Assembly: GCF_001544575.2 (NCBI RefSeq)
Contig: NZ_FCNY02000003.1
Span: 248,001 to 312,000, forward strand
Reading direction: 5' to 3'
Origin: Caballeronia cordobensis
Lineage (GTDB): Bacteria; Pseudomonadota; Gammaproteobacteria; Burkholderiales; Burkholderiaceae
Length of the DNA: 64,000 bases
In this document: positions 8,875 through 17,527 of the stretch, in pieces
Numbering within the stretch: position 1 is the stretch's first letter
Layout: each line of letters opens with the position of its first letter
Notes under the pieces: model-generated
The model's database searches: none
What the model was told of the DNA's origin: nothing
The model's input: only the letters and a program-made list of their open reading frames with translations
Position numbers and translations under genes: made by a program

Positions 8875-9375
8875 ATGTATCGACATATTCTCGTCGCCGT
8901 GGGACCGGGCTTCAGCGAAGCCGCCATGTCGACCGCCATCGCGCGGGCGCGTGACAACGATGCGCGTCTGACCATCCTGCATGTAGCGGAAACCACGCGA
9001 TGGTGGGCGGGATGGCAGGGCGACAGTCTGTGCGACATGCCCTCGCTCGTGACGCAACTCGCGCTCGTGATCCGCCGCCATTGCGAACGGATGACGCAGC
9101 GCGAGGGCGTGGATGCACAGTGGCTCGTGCGCACACTGCCCGAAGCGGGCCGAAGCATAGGCCGCGTCATCGCCGACGAGGCGAACCGGCTCGACGCGGA
9201 TCTCATCGTTCTCGGCGCGGAGAAGCGCGGGCTTTTGGGCATCGGCATGCATCATGTGCGCAATGTCGTGTGCCGCCATACCGAGCGCGAAGTGCTGATC
9301 GCGCGCGAATGCATCGCGCCGAAGGCACGCGTGACCGGCTTGCGCGGCGCGCTATTGCAGGCACATCACGCGTAA
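8875..9375 (+). CDS. Universal stress protein (UspA family)
   Basis: 166-aa cytoplasmic protein of the UspA fold. It begins with the typical strand MYRHILVAV, and the conserved C-terminal nucleotide-binding region reads LIVLGAEKRGLLGIGMHHVRNVVCRHTE, close to the usual G-x2-G-x9-G-S/N layout. The GGAGGG ribosome site upstream fixes the ATG. Members accumulate under stress, starvation or low oxygen and bind ATP or other adenylates. It is a single gene between a divergent LysR regulator and a convergent GntR gene. Confidence 0.9.
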   Translation: MYRHILVAVGPGFSEAAMSTAIARARDNDARLTILHVAETTRWWAGWQGDSLCDMPSLVTQLALVIRRHCERMTQREGVDAQWLVRTLPEAGRSIGRVIADEANRLDADLIVLGAEKRGLLGIGMHHVRNVVCRHTEREVLIARECIAPKARVTGLRGALLQAHHA

Positions 9376-9385
9376 TGCGGTGCGA

Positions 9386-10081
9386 TCAGACGTCGAGAAT
9401 CCGGTAGCGTTGTAAGGCCTCGATTTGCGTCTGAAGATTGCGCGCGCGATGCTCGCGGCAGAGTGTTTCGGCCGATAAGGCATCGCCTTGCCGCAAGGCA
9501 TCGATGATCGCGCGCAGTGCCTGTGCTTGCGATTCGTCGGGGTCGATCAGACGCAAGGTCAGTTCGCGCACGCGCCGCACCTGATCCGAGCATTCGCCGA
9601 CGATCTGCATGAGACGCGGGTTGTCGCTCAGTTCGACGAGGCGGGCATGGAACGCTTCGCGCGCGGCGGACCATGCCTCGCGATCGTTCTTCGAGAAAGC
9701 GCGCTCCATGTCGGTGCATGCTCGTTCCAGCGCCTTGAGTTCGCGCGCGCCCGGCTTGCGCGCGGCGACGGCCGCTGCGGCGGTTGCTTCGAGACTCGTC
9801 TGTACCTGAAAGACTTCCTCGATATCCGCCATCGACACATTGCGCACGCGCATGCCGTGGCGCGGAATGATCTGCACGAGATGCTCGTTCTGCAGACGGA
9901 TGAGCGCCTCGCGCACCGGCGTGCGGCTCACGCCGAACCGTTCGACGAGTTCCTGTTCGAGCAACTGCGTGCCGGGCCGCAGCTCGTTGCTGAGGATTTT
10001 TTCGCGCAGCGCCTGATAGACCGTCTCGGTCGATTTCTCACGCGGCTTGTTGATCGCTTCGGCGGTCCGGGCTGGAGCCAT
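9386..10081 (-). CDS. GntR-family regulator with FCD domain (1)
   Basis: 231-aa transcription factor with an N-terminal winged HTH (about residues 15-75, with LVERFGVSRTPVREALIRLQ) and an all-helical FCD effector domain that usually binds a carboxylate and a metal. The frame is open to a TTG 14 codons upstream (10123). I prefer the ATG at 10081, which starts a MAPART sequence. It faces a second FCD-GntR gene across a short intergenic region containing a palindrome. The two proteins look like paralogues (both carry 'SRTPxREAxxRLQxExLVQIxPRHGxR'). It may regulate the dicarboxylate operon starting at 11200. Confidence 0.9.
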   Translation of the reverse strand: MAPARTAEAINKPREKSTETVYQALREKILSNELRPGTQLLEQELVERFGVSRTPVREALIRLQNEHLVQIIPRHGMRVRNVSMADIEEVFQVQTSLEATAAAAVAARKPGARELKALERACTDMERAFSKNDREAWSAAREAFHARLVELSDNPRLMQIVGECSDQVRRVRELTLRLIDPDESQAQALRAIIDALRQGDALSAETLCREHRARNLQTQIEALQRYRILDV

Positions 10082-10177
10082 GATGGGCGTTCCGAAAACG
10101 TTGCCGTCGATGCACGGACGCAATGTCCGCCGAAATGCGAACTGGCGGACGGAATGCCTTCATTATATGTATCACTC

Positions 10178-10189
10178 AACGCATACGTT
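10178..10189. promoter_or_regulatory. Candidate GntR operator between the two gntR genes
   Basis: AACGCATACGTT is an inverted repeat broken only at two internal positions. It has the same pattern, AAYGCATACRTT, as the core of the larger palindrome at 11051-11072 in front of the ABC/dicarboxylate operon. A related ATGTAT half-site lies at 10167-10172. The repeat of one motif at both promoters suggests that one or both GntR proteins autoregulate and control that operon. Confidence 0.5.
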
Positions 10190-10292
10190 ACTGCCCGGCG
10201 AAAGAAAAGATTTGCTCGTCCCGGAGGTCTCACGCACCGTTGATGCGGTGCTAACATCGGCGCGAGCGATGATTCCTTCATGGAGTTCAAGC

Positions 10293-10988
10293 ATGACCGC
10301 CTCGCGCGTTACCGTCACGTCGAATCCCGCAAGGCGCAACACAACTGAGCTCGCGTATCGCGAACTGCGCCGCCGCATCATCGAAAGCGAACTGACGCCG
10401 GGATCGTACCTGCTCGAACAGGAACTCGGCCTCATGCTCGGCTTCAGCCGCACGCCGATCCGCGAAGCGGCGCTGCGCCTGCAGGGCGAGGGGCTCGTGC
10501 AGATCGTGCCGCGCCACGGCATTCGCATCGTGCCGACGTCGATCTCCGATATCCAGCATATCTATCAAGTATTGATGAGCCTCGAATCGACGGCGGCGGG
10601 ACTCATCGCGGCGAGCAAGGACGCGGATCTCGCACCGCTCGTTCAAGCGTGCGAGACGATGACCGCCGCGTTCGAACGCGGCGACATGCTCGCCTGGGCG
10701 GAGGCGGACGAGGTCTTTCACGAGACGCTCGTCGCCTCGTGCGGCAATGCGCGCCTTCACGCGATCGTCATGAATTGCCGCGATCAGGTGCACCGCGTGC
10801 GCCGCTTCACGCAGATGGTGAAGCCTCATCCGCAGCCACTGAAATCCATACAGGAGCACTACGCGATCATCGACGCGATGCGTTGCGGCGATGCAGCGAA
10901 AGCAAGCGGCCTGTATCGCGCACATCGCGAGCGCGGCTGGCGCGACCAGACCAGCGTGCTGCAGCAATACGGCATCCAGCAAGCCTGA
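10293..10988 (+). CDS. GntR-family regulator with FCD domain (2)
   Basis: 231-aa FCD-type GntR repressor, paralogous to the divergent gene at 9386-10081. The HTH covers about residues 20-80 (LGLMLGFSRTPIREAALRLQ) and the FCD helical domain the remainder. The frame stays open for 82 codons upstream, but the ATG at 10293 has a GGAG site at the right distance and starts the conserved region. The substrate-binding-protein operon begins 211 nt downstream in the same direction behind a 22-bp palindrome. It is the likely local regulator of that operon; the effector is probably the imported acid or a breakdown product. Confidence 0.9.
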   Translation: MTASRVTVTSNPARRNTTELAYRELRRRIIESELTPGSYLLEQELGLMLGFSRTPIREAALRLQGEGLVQIVPRHGIRIVPTSISDIQHIYQVLMSLESTAAGLIAASKDADLAPLVQACETMTAAFERGDMLAWAEADEVFHETLVASCGNARLHAIVMNCRDQVHRVRRFTQMVKPHPQPLKSIQEHYAIIDAMRCGDAAKASGLYRAHRERGWRDQTSVLQQYGIQQA

Positions 10989-11050
10989 TTCAAAACTCAC
11001 GCCAGCGCAGACGAGGGTATCTACGCCCTCGATGAATCTGGACTTTCACT

Positions 11051-11072
11051 AAGTTAATGCATACATTAACTT
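11051..11072. promoter_or_regulatory. 22-bp palindromic operator upstream of ABC/dicarboxylate operon
   Basis: The 22-bp inverted repeat (arms AAGTTAATG and CATTAACTT) matches its own reverse complement at 20 of 22 positions. It lies 128 nt before the first gene of the operon and shares its centre (GCATAC) with a palindrome between the divergent gntR genes. It is the best candidate binding site for an FCD-GntR repressor. Confidence 0.6.
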
Positions 11073-11199
11073 GCACGGTTATGCGATGCAGCCGTGTGCT
11101 CGCGGCAATCGCAATACCGGGAGCAGGTCCAAAAAACACAGTGCGGCCGCATGCGCCGAGCACGCTGCGAGACCGCCGGTCACGGATGGAGACGCCTAC

Positions 11200-12198
11200 A
11201 TGTTTGCGCCTGAAAAGATCGCGAGATTCGCACGCGGTGCCTGCTTCATGTCCGTCGCCGCGGCTCTGGTCTGCAGCGCCGCCGTGCGCGCCGCGCCGCT
11301 TACCGTCACGCACTGGGGCGACGGCATGTACGGCGTGCCGTTCGCGGTCGCGATGGAAAAGGGCTTCTTCAAGGAAGAAGGCGTGGACGTGTCGGGCTTC
11401 ATCACGTCGGAAGGCGGCGGCACGACGGTGCGCAACGCGATGGCGTCCGAGATTCCCTATGGCGAAGTCGCGCTGCCCGCCGCGATCTCGGCGGTGAAGC
11501 AGGGCGTCGATCTGACCATCGTGCATGGCGGCGTGCAGAGTCTTGCCGACCTCGTATGGGTCGAGAAGAAGGACGGCACGATCACCGGCATCCAGCAGAT
11601 GAAAGGCAAGACGATCGGTTATAGCAGCCCGAAATCGACCACCGACACCATCGTCACCATTGCGCTCGATCGCGCCGGACTGACGGGGCAAGTGCAGCGC
11701 AAACCCGTCGGCAGTTCGAGCGGCATGCTGACTTCATTGCAACAGGGCGCGGTCGATGTCGCCTACATGACCGAGCCGTCGTATAGCGCGAAGAAGGACC
11801 AGTTGCGCATCGCGTTTCGTTCGACGGATATCGTGCCCAATGAAACGCAGACGGTCGGCATCGTGCGCACCGACTATCTGAAGGCGCATCCGGAAGTCAT
11901 CAAAGGCATCATCAAGGCGCGTCGCAAGGCGGTGCAGTACCTGGTCGCGCATCGTGACGAGTCCGCGCAGATGGTTGCGAAGCAGTACAAGATGGACCCG
12001 GCCGTGGCCTCGTCGGCGGTGAATAACGTGCTCGATTCGGACCCGAAGTACTGGAGCGAAGGCAGCTTCGATCGCAAGGGCATGGACGAAGTGCTGAAGG
12101 GCCTGATTCTCGTGAAGGCGATTCCCGATGGCGCGTTCGACTGGTCGAAGATCGTCGACGAATCGCTGTTGCCCGCCGATCTGCAAACGAAGAAGTGA
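11200..12198 (+). CDS. ABC transporter substrate-binding protein (NMT1/SsuA type)
   Basis: 332-aa periplasmic binding protein of the nitrate/taurine/sulfonate/thiamine-precursor superfamily. A signal peptide covers about residues 1-32 and ends at an AAP boundary. The mature protein opens with LTVTHWGDGMYGVPFAVAME, typical of the family. The frame runs 43 codons further upstream, but a GGATGGAGA ribosome site and the signal peptide fix the ATG at 11200. It is the first gene of a seven-gene operon. Since the downstream enzymes are an aconitase-family hydratase and a lyase, the ligand is more likely an organic acid than a sulfonate; this is inferred from context. Confidence 0.9.
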   Translation: MFAPEKIARFARGACFMSVAAALVCSAAVRAAPLTVTHWGDGMYGVPFAVAMEKGFFKEEGVDVSGFITSEGGGTTVRNAMASEIPYGEVALPAAISAVKQGVDLTIVHGGVQSLADLVWVEKKDGTITGIQQMKGKTIGYSSPKSTTDTIVTIALDRAGLTGQVQRKPVGSSSGMLTSLQQGAVDVAYMTEPSYSAKKDQLRIAFRSTDIVPNETQTVGIVRTDYLKAHPEVIKGIIKARRKAVQYLVAHRDESAQMVAKQYKMDPAVASSAVNNVLDSDPKYWSEGSFDRKGMDEVLKGLILVKAIPDGAFDWSKIVDESLLPADLQTKK

Positions 12199-12205
12199 GG
12201 CTGCG

Positions 12206-13066
12206 ATGAGCGTGTTGTCACGTCGCACGAAGATATCCGTCGTATCGCGCGATCCGGCTTCAGAGGACGCCGATCGCGTGCAGGCGCGTCTCGCCGATGT
12301 CACGCGCATCTATCCCGGCACCGCGGACAAGCCGCCGTTTCATGCGCTCGGGCCCGTGAGTCTCGAATTGCGCGCGGGCGAGTTCTTCTCGGTGGTCGGC
12401 CCTTCGGGATGCGGCAAATCCACTTTGCTCGACGTGCTCGCGGGTCTCAATCCGGCGAGCGGCGGCACGGTGGAATTCGAAGGGCAGCCGGTGGGACGTG
12501 AAGTGCCGGACGGCGTCGCGGTCGTGTTCCAGGAAGACGCGAGCTTTCCCTGGCTCAACGTATTCGATAACGCCGCGTTCGCCGCACGCCGCGCGGGCGT
12601 GCCGGAAAACGAGGTGCGCGAGCGCGTCGATCATGCCTTGTCGTTCATGGGCCTGAAGTCGTTCGCGCGCGCGTATCCGGCGCAGCTTTCGGGCGGCATG
12701 CGCCAGCGCGTGTGCATCGCGCGCGCGATGGTCGTGCGTCCGCGTCTCATGTTGCTCGACGAGCCGTTCGGCGCGCTCGACCAGCAAACGCGTCTGCTGA
12801 TGGGCGATGAAATGCTCAAGCTCTGGCGCGATACGGGCGCAACCGTCATGCTCATCACGCACTCGATCGACGAAGCGGTGCTGCTGTCGGACCGCATCGG
12901 CGTGATGTCGGCGTGTCCGGGCCGTTTCATCGCGACGATCGAAACCGGCTGGACGCGCCTGCGCGACGGCAAGATCGCGCTCGATCCGCGCTTTGGCGAA
13001 CTCACCGCGCAAGTGTGGGGCCTGTTGCGCGACGAAGCGTTGAAAGCGCTCGGGAGCCGGCCGTGA
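12206..13066 (+). CDS. ABC transporter ATP-binding protein
   Basis: 286-aa cytoplasmic ATPase of the SsuB/TauB/NrtD group. The Walker A (GPSGCGKST, about residues 70-78), signature (LSGGMRQR), Walker B (LMLLDEPFGALD) and switch histidine (LITHSIDEA) are all present. The ATG lies 7 nt after the binding-protein stop. The frame is open upstream but would overlap that gene. The last codon overlaps the GTG of the first permease. It energises import by the two permeases that follow. Confidence 0.95.
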   Translation: MSVLSRRTKISVVSRDPASEDADRVQARLADVTRIYPGTADKPPFHALGPVSLELRAGEFFSVVGPSGCGKSTLLDVLAGLNPASGGTVEFEGQPVGREVPDGVAVVFQEDASFPWLNVFDNAAFAARRAGVPENEVRERVDHALSFMGLKSFARAYPAQLSGGMRQRVCIARAMVVRPRLMLLDEPFGALDQQTRLLMGDEMLKLWRDTGATVMLITHSIDEAVLLSDRIGVMSACPGRFIATIETGWTRLRDGKIALDPRFGELTAQVWGLLRDEALKALGSRP

Positions 13067-13821
13067 ACACGGCCGCGCGCTGGCGCATCGGTCTCGTCGT
13101 CGCGCTGCTGCTCTTGCTGGAAATCGCGACGCGTCTCGCATGGATCAATCCGGTGTCGTTCATTCCGCCTTCGCGCATGGCGGTGAGCGCGTGGGACATT
13201 CTCACGTCCGGACAGTTCACGATCGATATCCTGCAGACGCTTGGCAGCGCCATGCTTGCGGTCGCGCTCGCCGTGGTCGCGGGCTTTATCGGCGGCGTGC
13301 TGCTGTTTCGCTTGCCGCGTCTGCGGCGCGTGCTCGATCCCTTGCTGCTTTCGTACTATGCGGTGCCGGTGTTCGTGCTCTATCCGATTCTCATCGTGAT
13401 CTTCGGCTTGAATCGCTGGCCGCTGGTCGGCATCGGCTTCCTGTTCGCGGTCGTTGCGATGGCCGTGAATACGCTCAACGGTCTGGAGCGCGTGCCGCGC
13501 GTGCTCCTGCGCACCGCGCGCGTGTGCCGTCTGAGCACGCTGGATGAAGTTCGCCTGATCACGCTGCCCGCGAGCCTGCCGTTCGTCTTCACCGGCATCA
13601 AGCTCACGGTCGTGTACGCGTTCATCGCGGTCGTCGCGGGCGAGTTCGTGCTGTCGGGCTCGGGCTTCGGCTATCAGATCGCCTTCGCGTACAACGCATT
13701 CGACAATCCGACGATGTACGGCCTCATGCTGCTGATGCTGATCTTCGTCACGACCATCAACGGCTTGCTGCGCCAGGCCGAACGGCGGCTCTACCGGCGC
13801 ATCAGAAGGGAGGCGGCATGA
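13063..13821 (+). CDS. ABC transporter permease (1)
   Basis: 252-aa inner-membrane permease with about six hydrophobic segments and the cytoplasmic EAA-like loop (RTARVCRLSTLDEVRLITLPASLP, residues read in two parts). It starts at GTG, overlapping the ATPase stop as GTGA, which implies coupled translation. It is paired with a second permease directly downstream, so the importer has a heterodimeric channel, whereas many SsuC/TauC systems have only one permease gene. Confidence 0.9.
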   Translation: MNTAARWRIGLVVALLLLLEIATRLAWINPVSFIPPSRMAVSAWDILTSGQFTIDILQTLGSAMLAVALAVVAGFIGGVLLFRLPRLRRVLDPLLLSYYAVPVFVLYPILIVIFGLNRWPLVGIGFLFAVVAMAVNTLNGLERVPRVLLRTARVCRLSTLDEVRLITLPASLPFVFTGIKLTVVYAFIAVVAGEFVLSGSGFGYQIAFAYNAFDNPTMYGLMLLMLIFVTTINGLLRQAERRLYRRIRREAA

Positions 13822-14594
13822 GCACCGTCGTCATCACGCATGGGACGAGCACGCGGCGCGTGCGGCGCTGGACCGACGCGCTCGTGCTGGTCGTCGTGCT
13901 CGTCGCGTTGTGGCAGGCCGCGAGCGAACTGCTCGGCCCGGATGTGCTGACCACGCCCGCGCATACGGTGCAGCGCGCGCTGCATATCGTGAGCGATGCG
14001 GATTTTCCGGCGAGCCTGTATGTGACGTCGCTCGCGTTCGCGTCGGCATTCGCGATATCGGCGATCGCGGGCGTATGCCTCGGCCTGCTGCTCGGCACGC
14101 GCCGCATGGCCGGCGACGTCATGGAGCCGCTGATGATGGGCTTCTATTCGATTCCCAAGGTCACGCTGTATCCGGTCGTGTTGCTCGCGTGCGGACTCGG
14201 CCTGTGGGCGAAGATCGTCTTTGGCGTCATGCATGGCATCGTGCCGATCACGCTCTTCACGATGAACGCGGTGCGCAACATGCCGCCCATCTATGCGCGC
14301 GCGGCCAGAACGTATCGCATGAGTCCCGGCGATTTCGCGCGTCACGTACTCATTCCCGCCTGCGTGCCGGAGGTCGTCTCGGGCTTGCGCATCGGCTTTT
14401 CGCTGACGCTGCTCGGCACGCTGATCGGCGAGATGTTCGCCTCGCAAAGCGGCATCGGACGCATGTTGATGATCGCGATGAACCGCAACGAAACCAGCAC
14501 GATCATGGCGCTCGCGCTGATGCTGTTCGTGTTCGCGACACTCGTCAATCTGCTGTTCCTCACATGGCAGCGTCATCTCACGCATAGCGACTGA
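13818..14594 (+). CDS. ABC transporter permease (2)
   Basis: 258-aa inner-membrane permease, with an ATGA overlap with the first permease. About six transmembrane helices are apparent, with the EAA loop around RAARTYRMSPGDFARHVLIPA. It belongs to the same BPD_transp_1 family as its neighbour but is clearly divergent in sequence, so it is a true second subunit rather than a recent duplication. The hydratase large-subunit gene follows after 2 nt. Confidence 0.9.
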   Translation: MSTVVITHGTSTRRVRRWTDALVLVVVLVALWQAASELLGPDVLTTPAHTVQRALHIVSDADFPASLYVTSLAFASAFAISAIAGVCLGLLLGTRRMAGDVMEPLMMGFYSIPKVTLYPVVLLACGLGLWAKIVFGVMHGIVPITLFTMNAVRNMPPIYARAARTYRMSPGDFARHVLIPACVPEVVSGLRIGFSLTLLGTLIGEMFASQSGIGRMLMIAMNRNETSTIMALALMLFVFATLVNLLFLTWQRHLTHSD

Positions 14595-14596
14595 AC

Positions 14597-16003
14597 ATGA
14601 AAACGCTCTTCGACAAGCTGTGGGACAGCCATACGATCGCGCATCTCGCGGGCGGCGTCGATCTTCTGCACGTGGATCGCCACCTCATGCACGAACTGAC
14701 GGGCGTCGAAGCGGTGCGTGTGCTGGAGCGGCGCGGACTCGCGGTGGACAGCCCCGCGCTCACGTTCGCGACGCTCGATCATGTAATCTCGACGCTGCCA
14801 GGCCGGCATGCCGGCGATGCCGCGTGGAGCACCGAGATGATCGATGCGATGCGCGGGCAGATGACGCATCACGCGATTCCGATCTTCGATATCGGAAGCG
14901 AGGGGCGGCAAGGCATCGTGCATGTGATCGGGCCGGAGCTCGGGCTCTCGGTGCCGGGCACGTCGATCGTCTGCGCGGACAGCCACACCTGCACGCATGG
15001 CGCGATGGGCGCGGTCGCGTTCGGCATCGGCTCGACGGAAGTCGTGCATGTGCTCGCCACGCAAACGATCCGCCAGAAGCGTCCGCGCACGATGCGCGTG
15101 CTGTTCAATGGCCGCGTGCGCGAGGGCGTGAGCGCGAAGGACATGATCCTGTATGTGATCGGCAAGATCGGCGCGGCGGGCGGCACCGGCTATGCGGTGG
15201 AATATGCGGGCGAAGCAATCGAAGACTTGTCGATGGAAGCGCGTCTGACGCTGTGCAATCTGAGCATCGAACTGGGCGCGAAGTTCGGGCTGATCGCGCC
15301 GGATGAGACAACGTTCGCTTATCTGCGCGACAAACCCTATGCGCCGCAGGGCGCGCATTTCGACGCGGCCGTTGCGGACTGGAAGCGGCTTGCGACGGAC
15401 GAAGGCGCGCATTTCGATCACGAAGTGATTGTCGATGCATCGGCCATTCGCGTGCAAGTCACCTGGGGCACGAGTCCCGAGCATGTGATCGCGTTCGACG
15501 AGACGATTCCCGATCCCGCCTCGCTCGTCGATGAATCGCGGCGGCAGGCCGCGCAAAACGCGATCGATTACATGGGCGTGCGCGCGGGCCAGCATCTCGA
15601 TGAGCTCGCCGTGGATCGCGTGTTCATCGGCTCGTGCGCGAATAGCCGCATCGAGGATTTGCGCACCGCAGCGCGTATCGTCGACGGTCATCATGTCGCG
15701 CGCCATGTGAAGGCGTGGGTCGTGCCCGGCTCGCTCATGGTCGCGCGCCAGGCGCACGAAGAAGGGCTCGACGACATCTTTCGCTCGGCGGGCTTCGAAT
15801 GGCGCGAGCCGGGCTGCTCGATGTGCGTCGGCGCGAATGGCGATGTGGTCGGGCGCGGCGAGCGTTGCGTATCGACATCGAATCGCAATTTCGTCGGCAG
15901 GCAGGGACCGGGCGCGCGCACGCATCTCGCGAGCCCGGCCGTGGCCGCCGCCAGCGCGCTCGCCGGGCATATCGCCGCGCCCTACGCGGAGGCATCGCAA
16001 TGA
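14597..16003 (+). CDS. Aconitase-family hydratase, large subunit (LeuC-like)
   Basis: 468-aa iron-sulfur dehydratase subunit of the 3-isopropylmalate dehydratase / dimethylmaleate hydratase / homoaconitase group. The [4Fe-4S] cysteines are visible in FIGSCANSR and GCSMCVG near the C-terminus, and the substrate-site CADSHTCTHG is intact. Length matches LeuC. It sits in a catabolic operon with an importer and a lyase rather than with leuB or leuA, so leucine biosynthesis is unlikely. A reversible hydration/dehydration of a branched dicarboxylic acid is the best reading. The cytoplasmic complex would form with the next gene's product. Confidence 0.9.
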   Translation: MKTLFDKLWDSHTIAHLAGGVDLLHVDRHLMHELTGVEAVRVLERRGLAVDSPALTFATLDHVISTLPGRHAGDAAWSTEMIDAMRGQMTHHAIPIFDIGSEGRQGIVHVIGPELGLSVPGTSIVCADSHTCTHGAMGAVAFGIGSTEVVHVLATQTIRQKRPRTMRVLFNGRVREGVSAKDMILYVIGKIGAAGGTGYAVEYAGEAIEDLSMEARLTLCNLSIELGAKFGLIAPDETTFAYLRDKPYAPQGAHFDAAVADWKRLATDEGAHFDHEVIVDASAIRVQVTWGTSPEHVIAFDETIPDPASLVDESRRQAAQNAIDYMGVRAGQHLDELAVDRVFIGSCANSRIEDLRTAARIVDGHHVARHVKAWVVPGSLMVARQAHEEGLDDIFRSAGFEWREPGCSMCVGANGDVVGRGERCVSTSNRNFVGRQGPGARTHLASPAVAAASALAGHIAAPYAEASQ

Positions 16004-16617
16004 AGGCCGTCACGACGATTCAGGGCGCGGCCGCGCCGCTCTTGCGCGATAACATCGACACCGATCTCATCATCCGGATCGAGCGCATATCGCAACTCAA
16101 GCGCGGCGAACTCGGGCCGTATCTGCTGGAAACGCTGCGCTATCGCGACGGTGGACCGGCGAGCGGCGAGCGTGAAGACTTCGTTCTGAATCGGCCCGCG
16201 TTTCGCGACGCATGCACGATACTCGGCGGCAAGAATTTCGGCTGCGGCAGCTCGCGCGAAATGGCCGTGTGGGCGCTGGAAGAAGCGGGCATCCGCTGCG
16301 TGATCGCGCCGTCGTTCGGCGATATCTTCTACAACAACTGCCTGCAAAACGGCTTGCTGCTCGTTCGGCTCGATGCAAAAGAGATCGAGCGTATTGCGGA
16401 TGCGTCGCGTGACGGCGAAAGCATCGAAGTCGATTTGCGCGCGCTCGAAATACGCGCGCCGCAACTGAGCGCCATTCCTTTCGAATTCGACGAAGCACAA
16501 CGCGAGGCCTTGCTCGAAGGACTCGACGACATCGACCAGACACGGCGCTTCGCCGAACATATCGCGCGCTTCCGGGCAAACGACCGCAAGACGCGCGCCT
16601 GGGCGTACTTCGCCTGA
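16000..16617 (+). CDS. Aconitase-family hydratase, small subunit (LeuD-like)
   Basis: 205-aa swivel-domain subunit that completes the active site of the LeuC-like partner. The hallmark segments DNIDTDLIIRIER (near residue 14) and KNFGCGSSREMAVWAL (around residues 77-92) are present, with the serine and arginine that bind substrate carboxylates. The ATG overlaps the large-subunit stop (ATGA). A longer upstream open frame is a shadow of the large-subunit gene. Together the two genes encode a heterodimeric hydratase. Confidence 0.9.
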   Translation: MKAVTTIQGAAAPLLRDNIDTDLIIRIERISQLKRGELGPYLLETLRYRDGGPASGEREDFVLNRPAFRDACTILGGKNFGCGSSREMAVWALEEAGIRCVIAPSFGDIFYNNCLQNGLLLVRLDAKEIERIADASRDGESIEVDLRALEIRAPQLSAIPFEFDEAQREALLEGLDDIDQTRRFAEHIARFRANDRKTRAWAYFA

Positions 16618-16633
16618 CTTCCGGAGATTGATC

Positions 16634-17518
16634 TTGACCCGTTCCGCACGCTTTCGCGAGTTGTTCAAGGAAGGCCCGTTCGTTTGCATGGGCGCGCACG
16701 ACGCCATTACCGCGATGCTCGCCGAGCAGGCCGGCGCCAAGGCGATCTACGTGTCGGGCTTCGTTGCTTCAGGCGTCGTCGCGGGGCAGCCCGACGTGGG
16801 CGTGCTGTCGCAAACGGAGATGTTCGAGCATATCCGCCGCATCTGCCGCGTGACTTCGGTGCCCATCTTCGCGGATGCCGATACAGGCTACGGCGGCATT
16901 CTCGACGTGCAGCGCACGATGCGTCTCTGGGAAGAAGCGGGCGCATCCGTGCTGCATCTCGAAGATCAGGCTTTGCCGAAGAAGTGCGGTCACTATGCGG
17001 GCAAGCAACTCGTCTCGAAAGAGGAGATGGTGCTGAAGCTGCGCGCGATGATCGAAGCGCGGCGCGATCCGGATTTCTTTATCGTCGCGCGCACGGACGC
17101 GATCGCGGTGACGGGCATCGACGATGCCATCGCGCGGCTCGAAGCCTATGCGCAAGCGGGCGCGGACGGCCTCTATGCCGATGCGCCCGAAAGCCTCGAA
17201 CACATGCGCGAGCTCACGCGCCGCCTGCAGCCGCTCGGCAAGCCGATTCTGTTCAATCAGGCGCGCACGGGAAAGAGCCCGTATGTGTCGATGAAAGAAG
17301 CCTATGAAATAGGCTTCGATTACACGCTGAGCCCCATCGAACCCATGCTTGCGATGCACAAGGCCGTGAAGGACATGCTGGCCGTGTTCATGCGCGAAGG
17401 CTCGACCGACGCCATCGCGGATCGCTTGACGCCGTTCGAGGAGTACAACCGCTTCGTCGGTCTCGGCGAGGCGGTCGCCGTGGAAAAGCGCTTCGCGGGC
17501 GGTGGCTCGACGAAGTAA
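16634..17518 (+). CDS. Isocitrate lyase / PEP mutase family lyase
   Basis: 294-aa TIM-barrel enzyme. The lyase signature PKKCGH (near residue 115), with its catalytic cysteine, is present, as in 2-methylisocitrate and 2,3-dimethylmalate lyases. PEP mutases lack this cysteine, so C-C bond cleavage is predicted. The metal-binding DADTGYGG is also intact. The TTG start at 16634 was chosen because the GGAG site lies 7 nt before it; a TTG two codons earlier is too close. As the last gene of the operon it would cleave the hydroxy-dicarboxylate made by the LeuCD-like hydratase, giving pyruvate or glyoxylate plus a short acid. The exact substrate is not determinable here. Confidence 0.88.
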   Translation: MTRSARFRELFKEGPFVCMGAHDAITAMLAEQAGAKAIYVSGFVASGVVAGQPDVGVLSQTEMFEHIRRICRVTSVPIFADADTGYGGILDVQRTMRLWEEAGASVLHLEDQALPKKCGHYAGKQLVSKEEMVLKLRAMIEARRDPDFFIVARTDAIAVTGIDDAIARLEAYAQAGADGLYADAPESLEHMRELTRRLQPLGKPILFNQARTGKSPYVSMKEAYEIGFDYTLSPIEPMLAMHKAVKDMLAVFMREGSTDAIADRLTPFEEYNRFVGLGEAVAVEKRFAGGGSTK

Positions 17519-17527
17519 CGCGCGCGC

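Noticed and set aside
14597..16617. LeuCD for leucine biosynthesis
   Set aside because: The genes lie in a transporter/lyase operon with a GntR regulator and without leuA or leuB, so a catabolic hydratase is more plausible.
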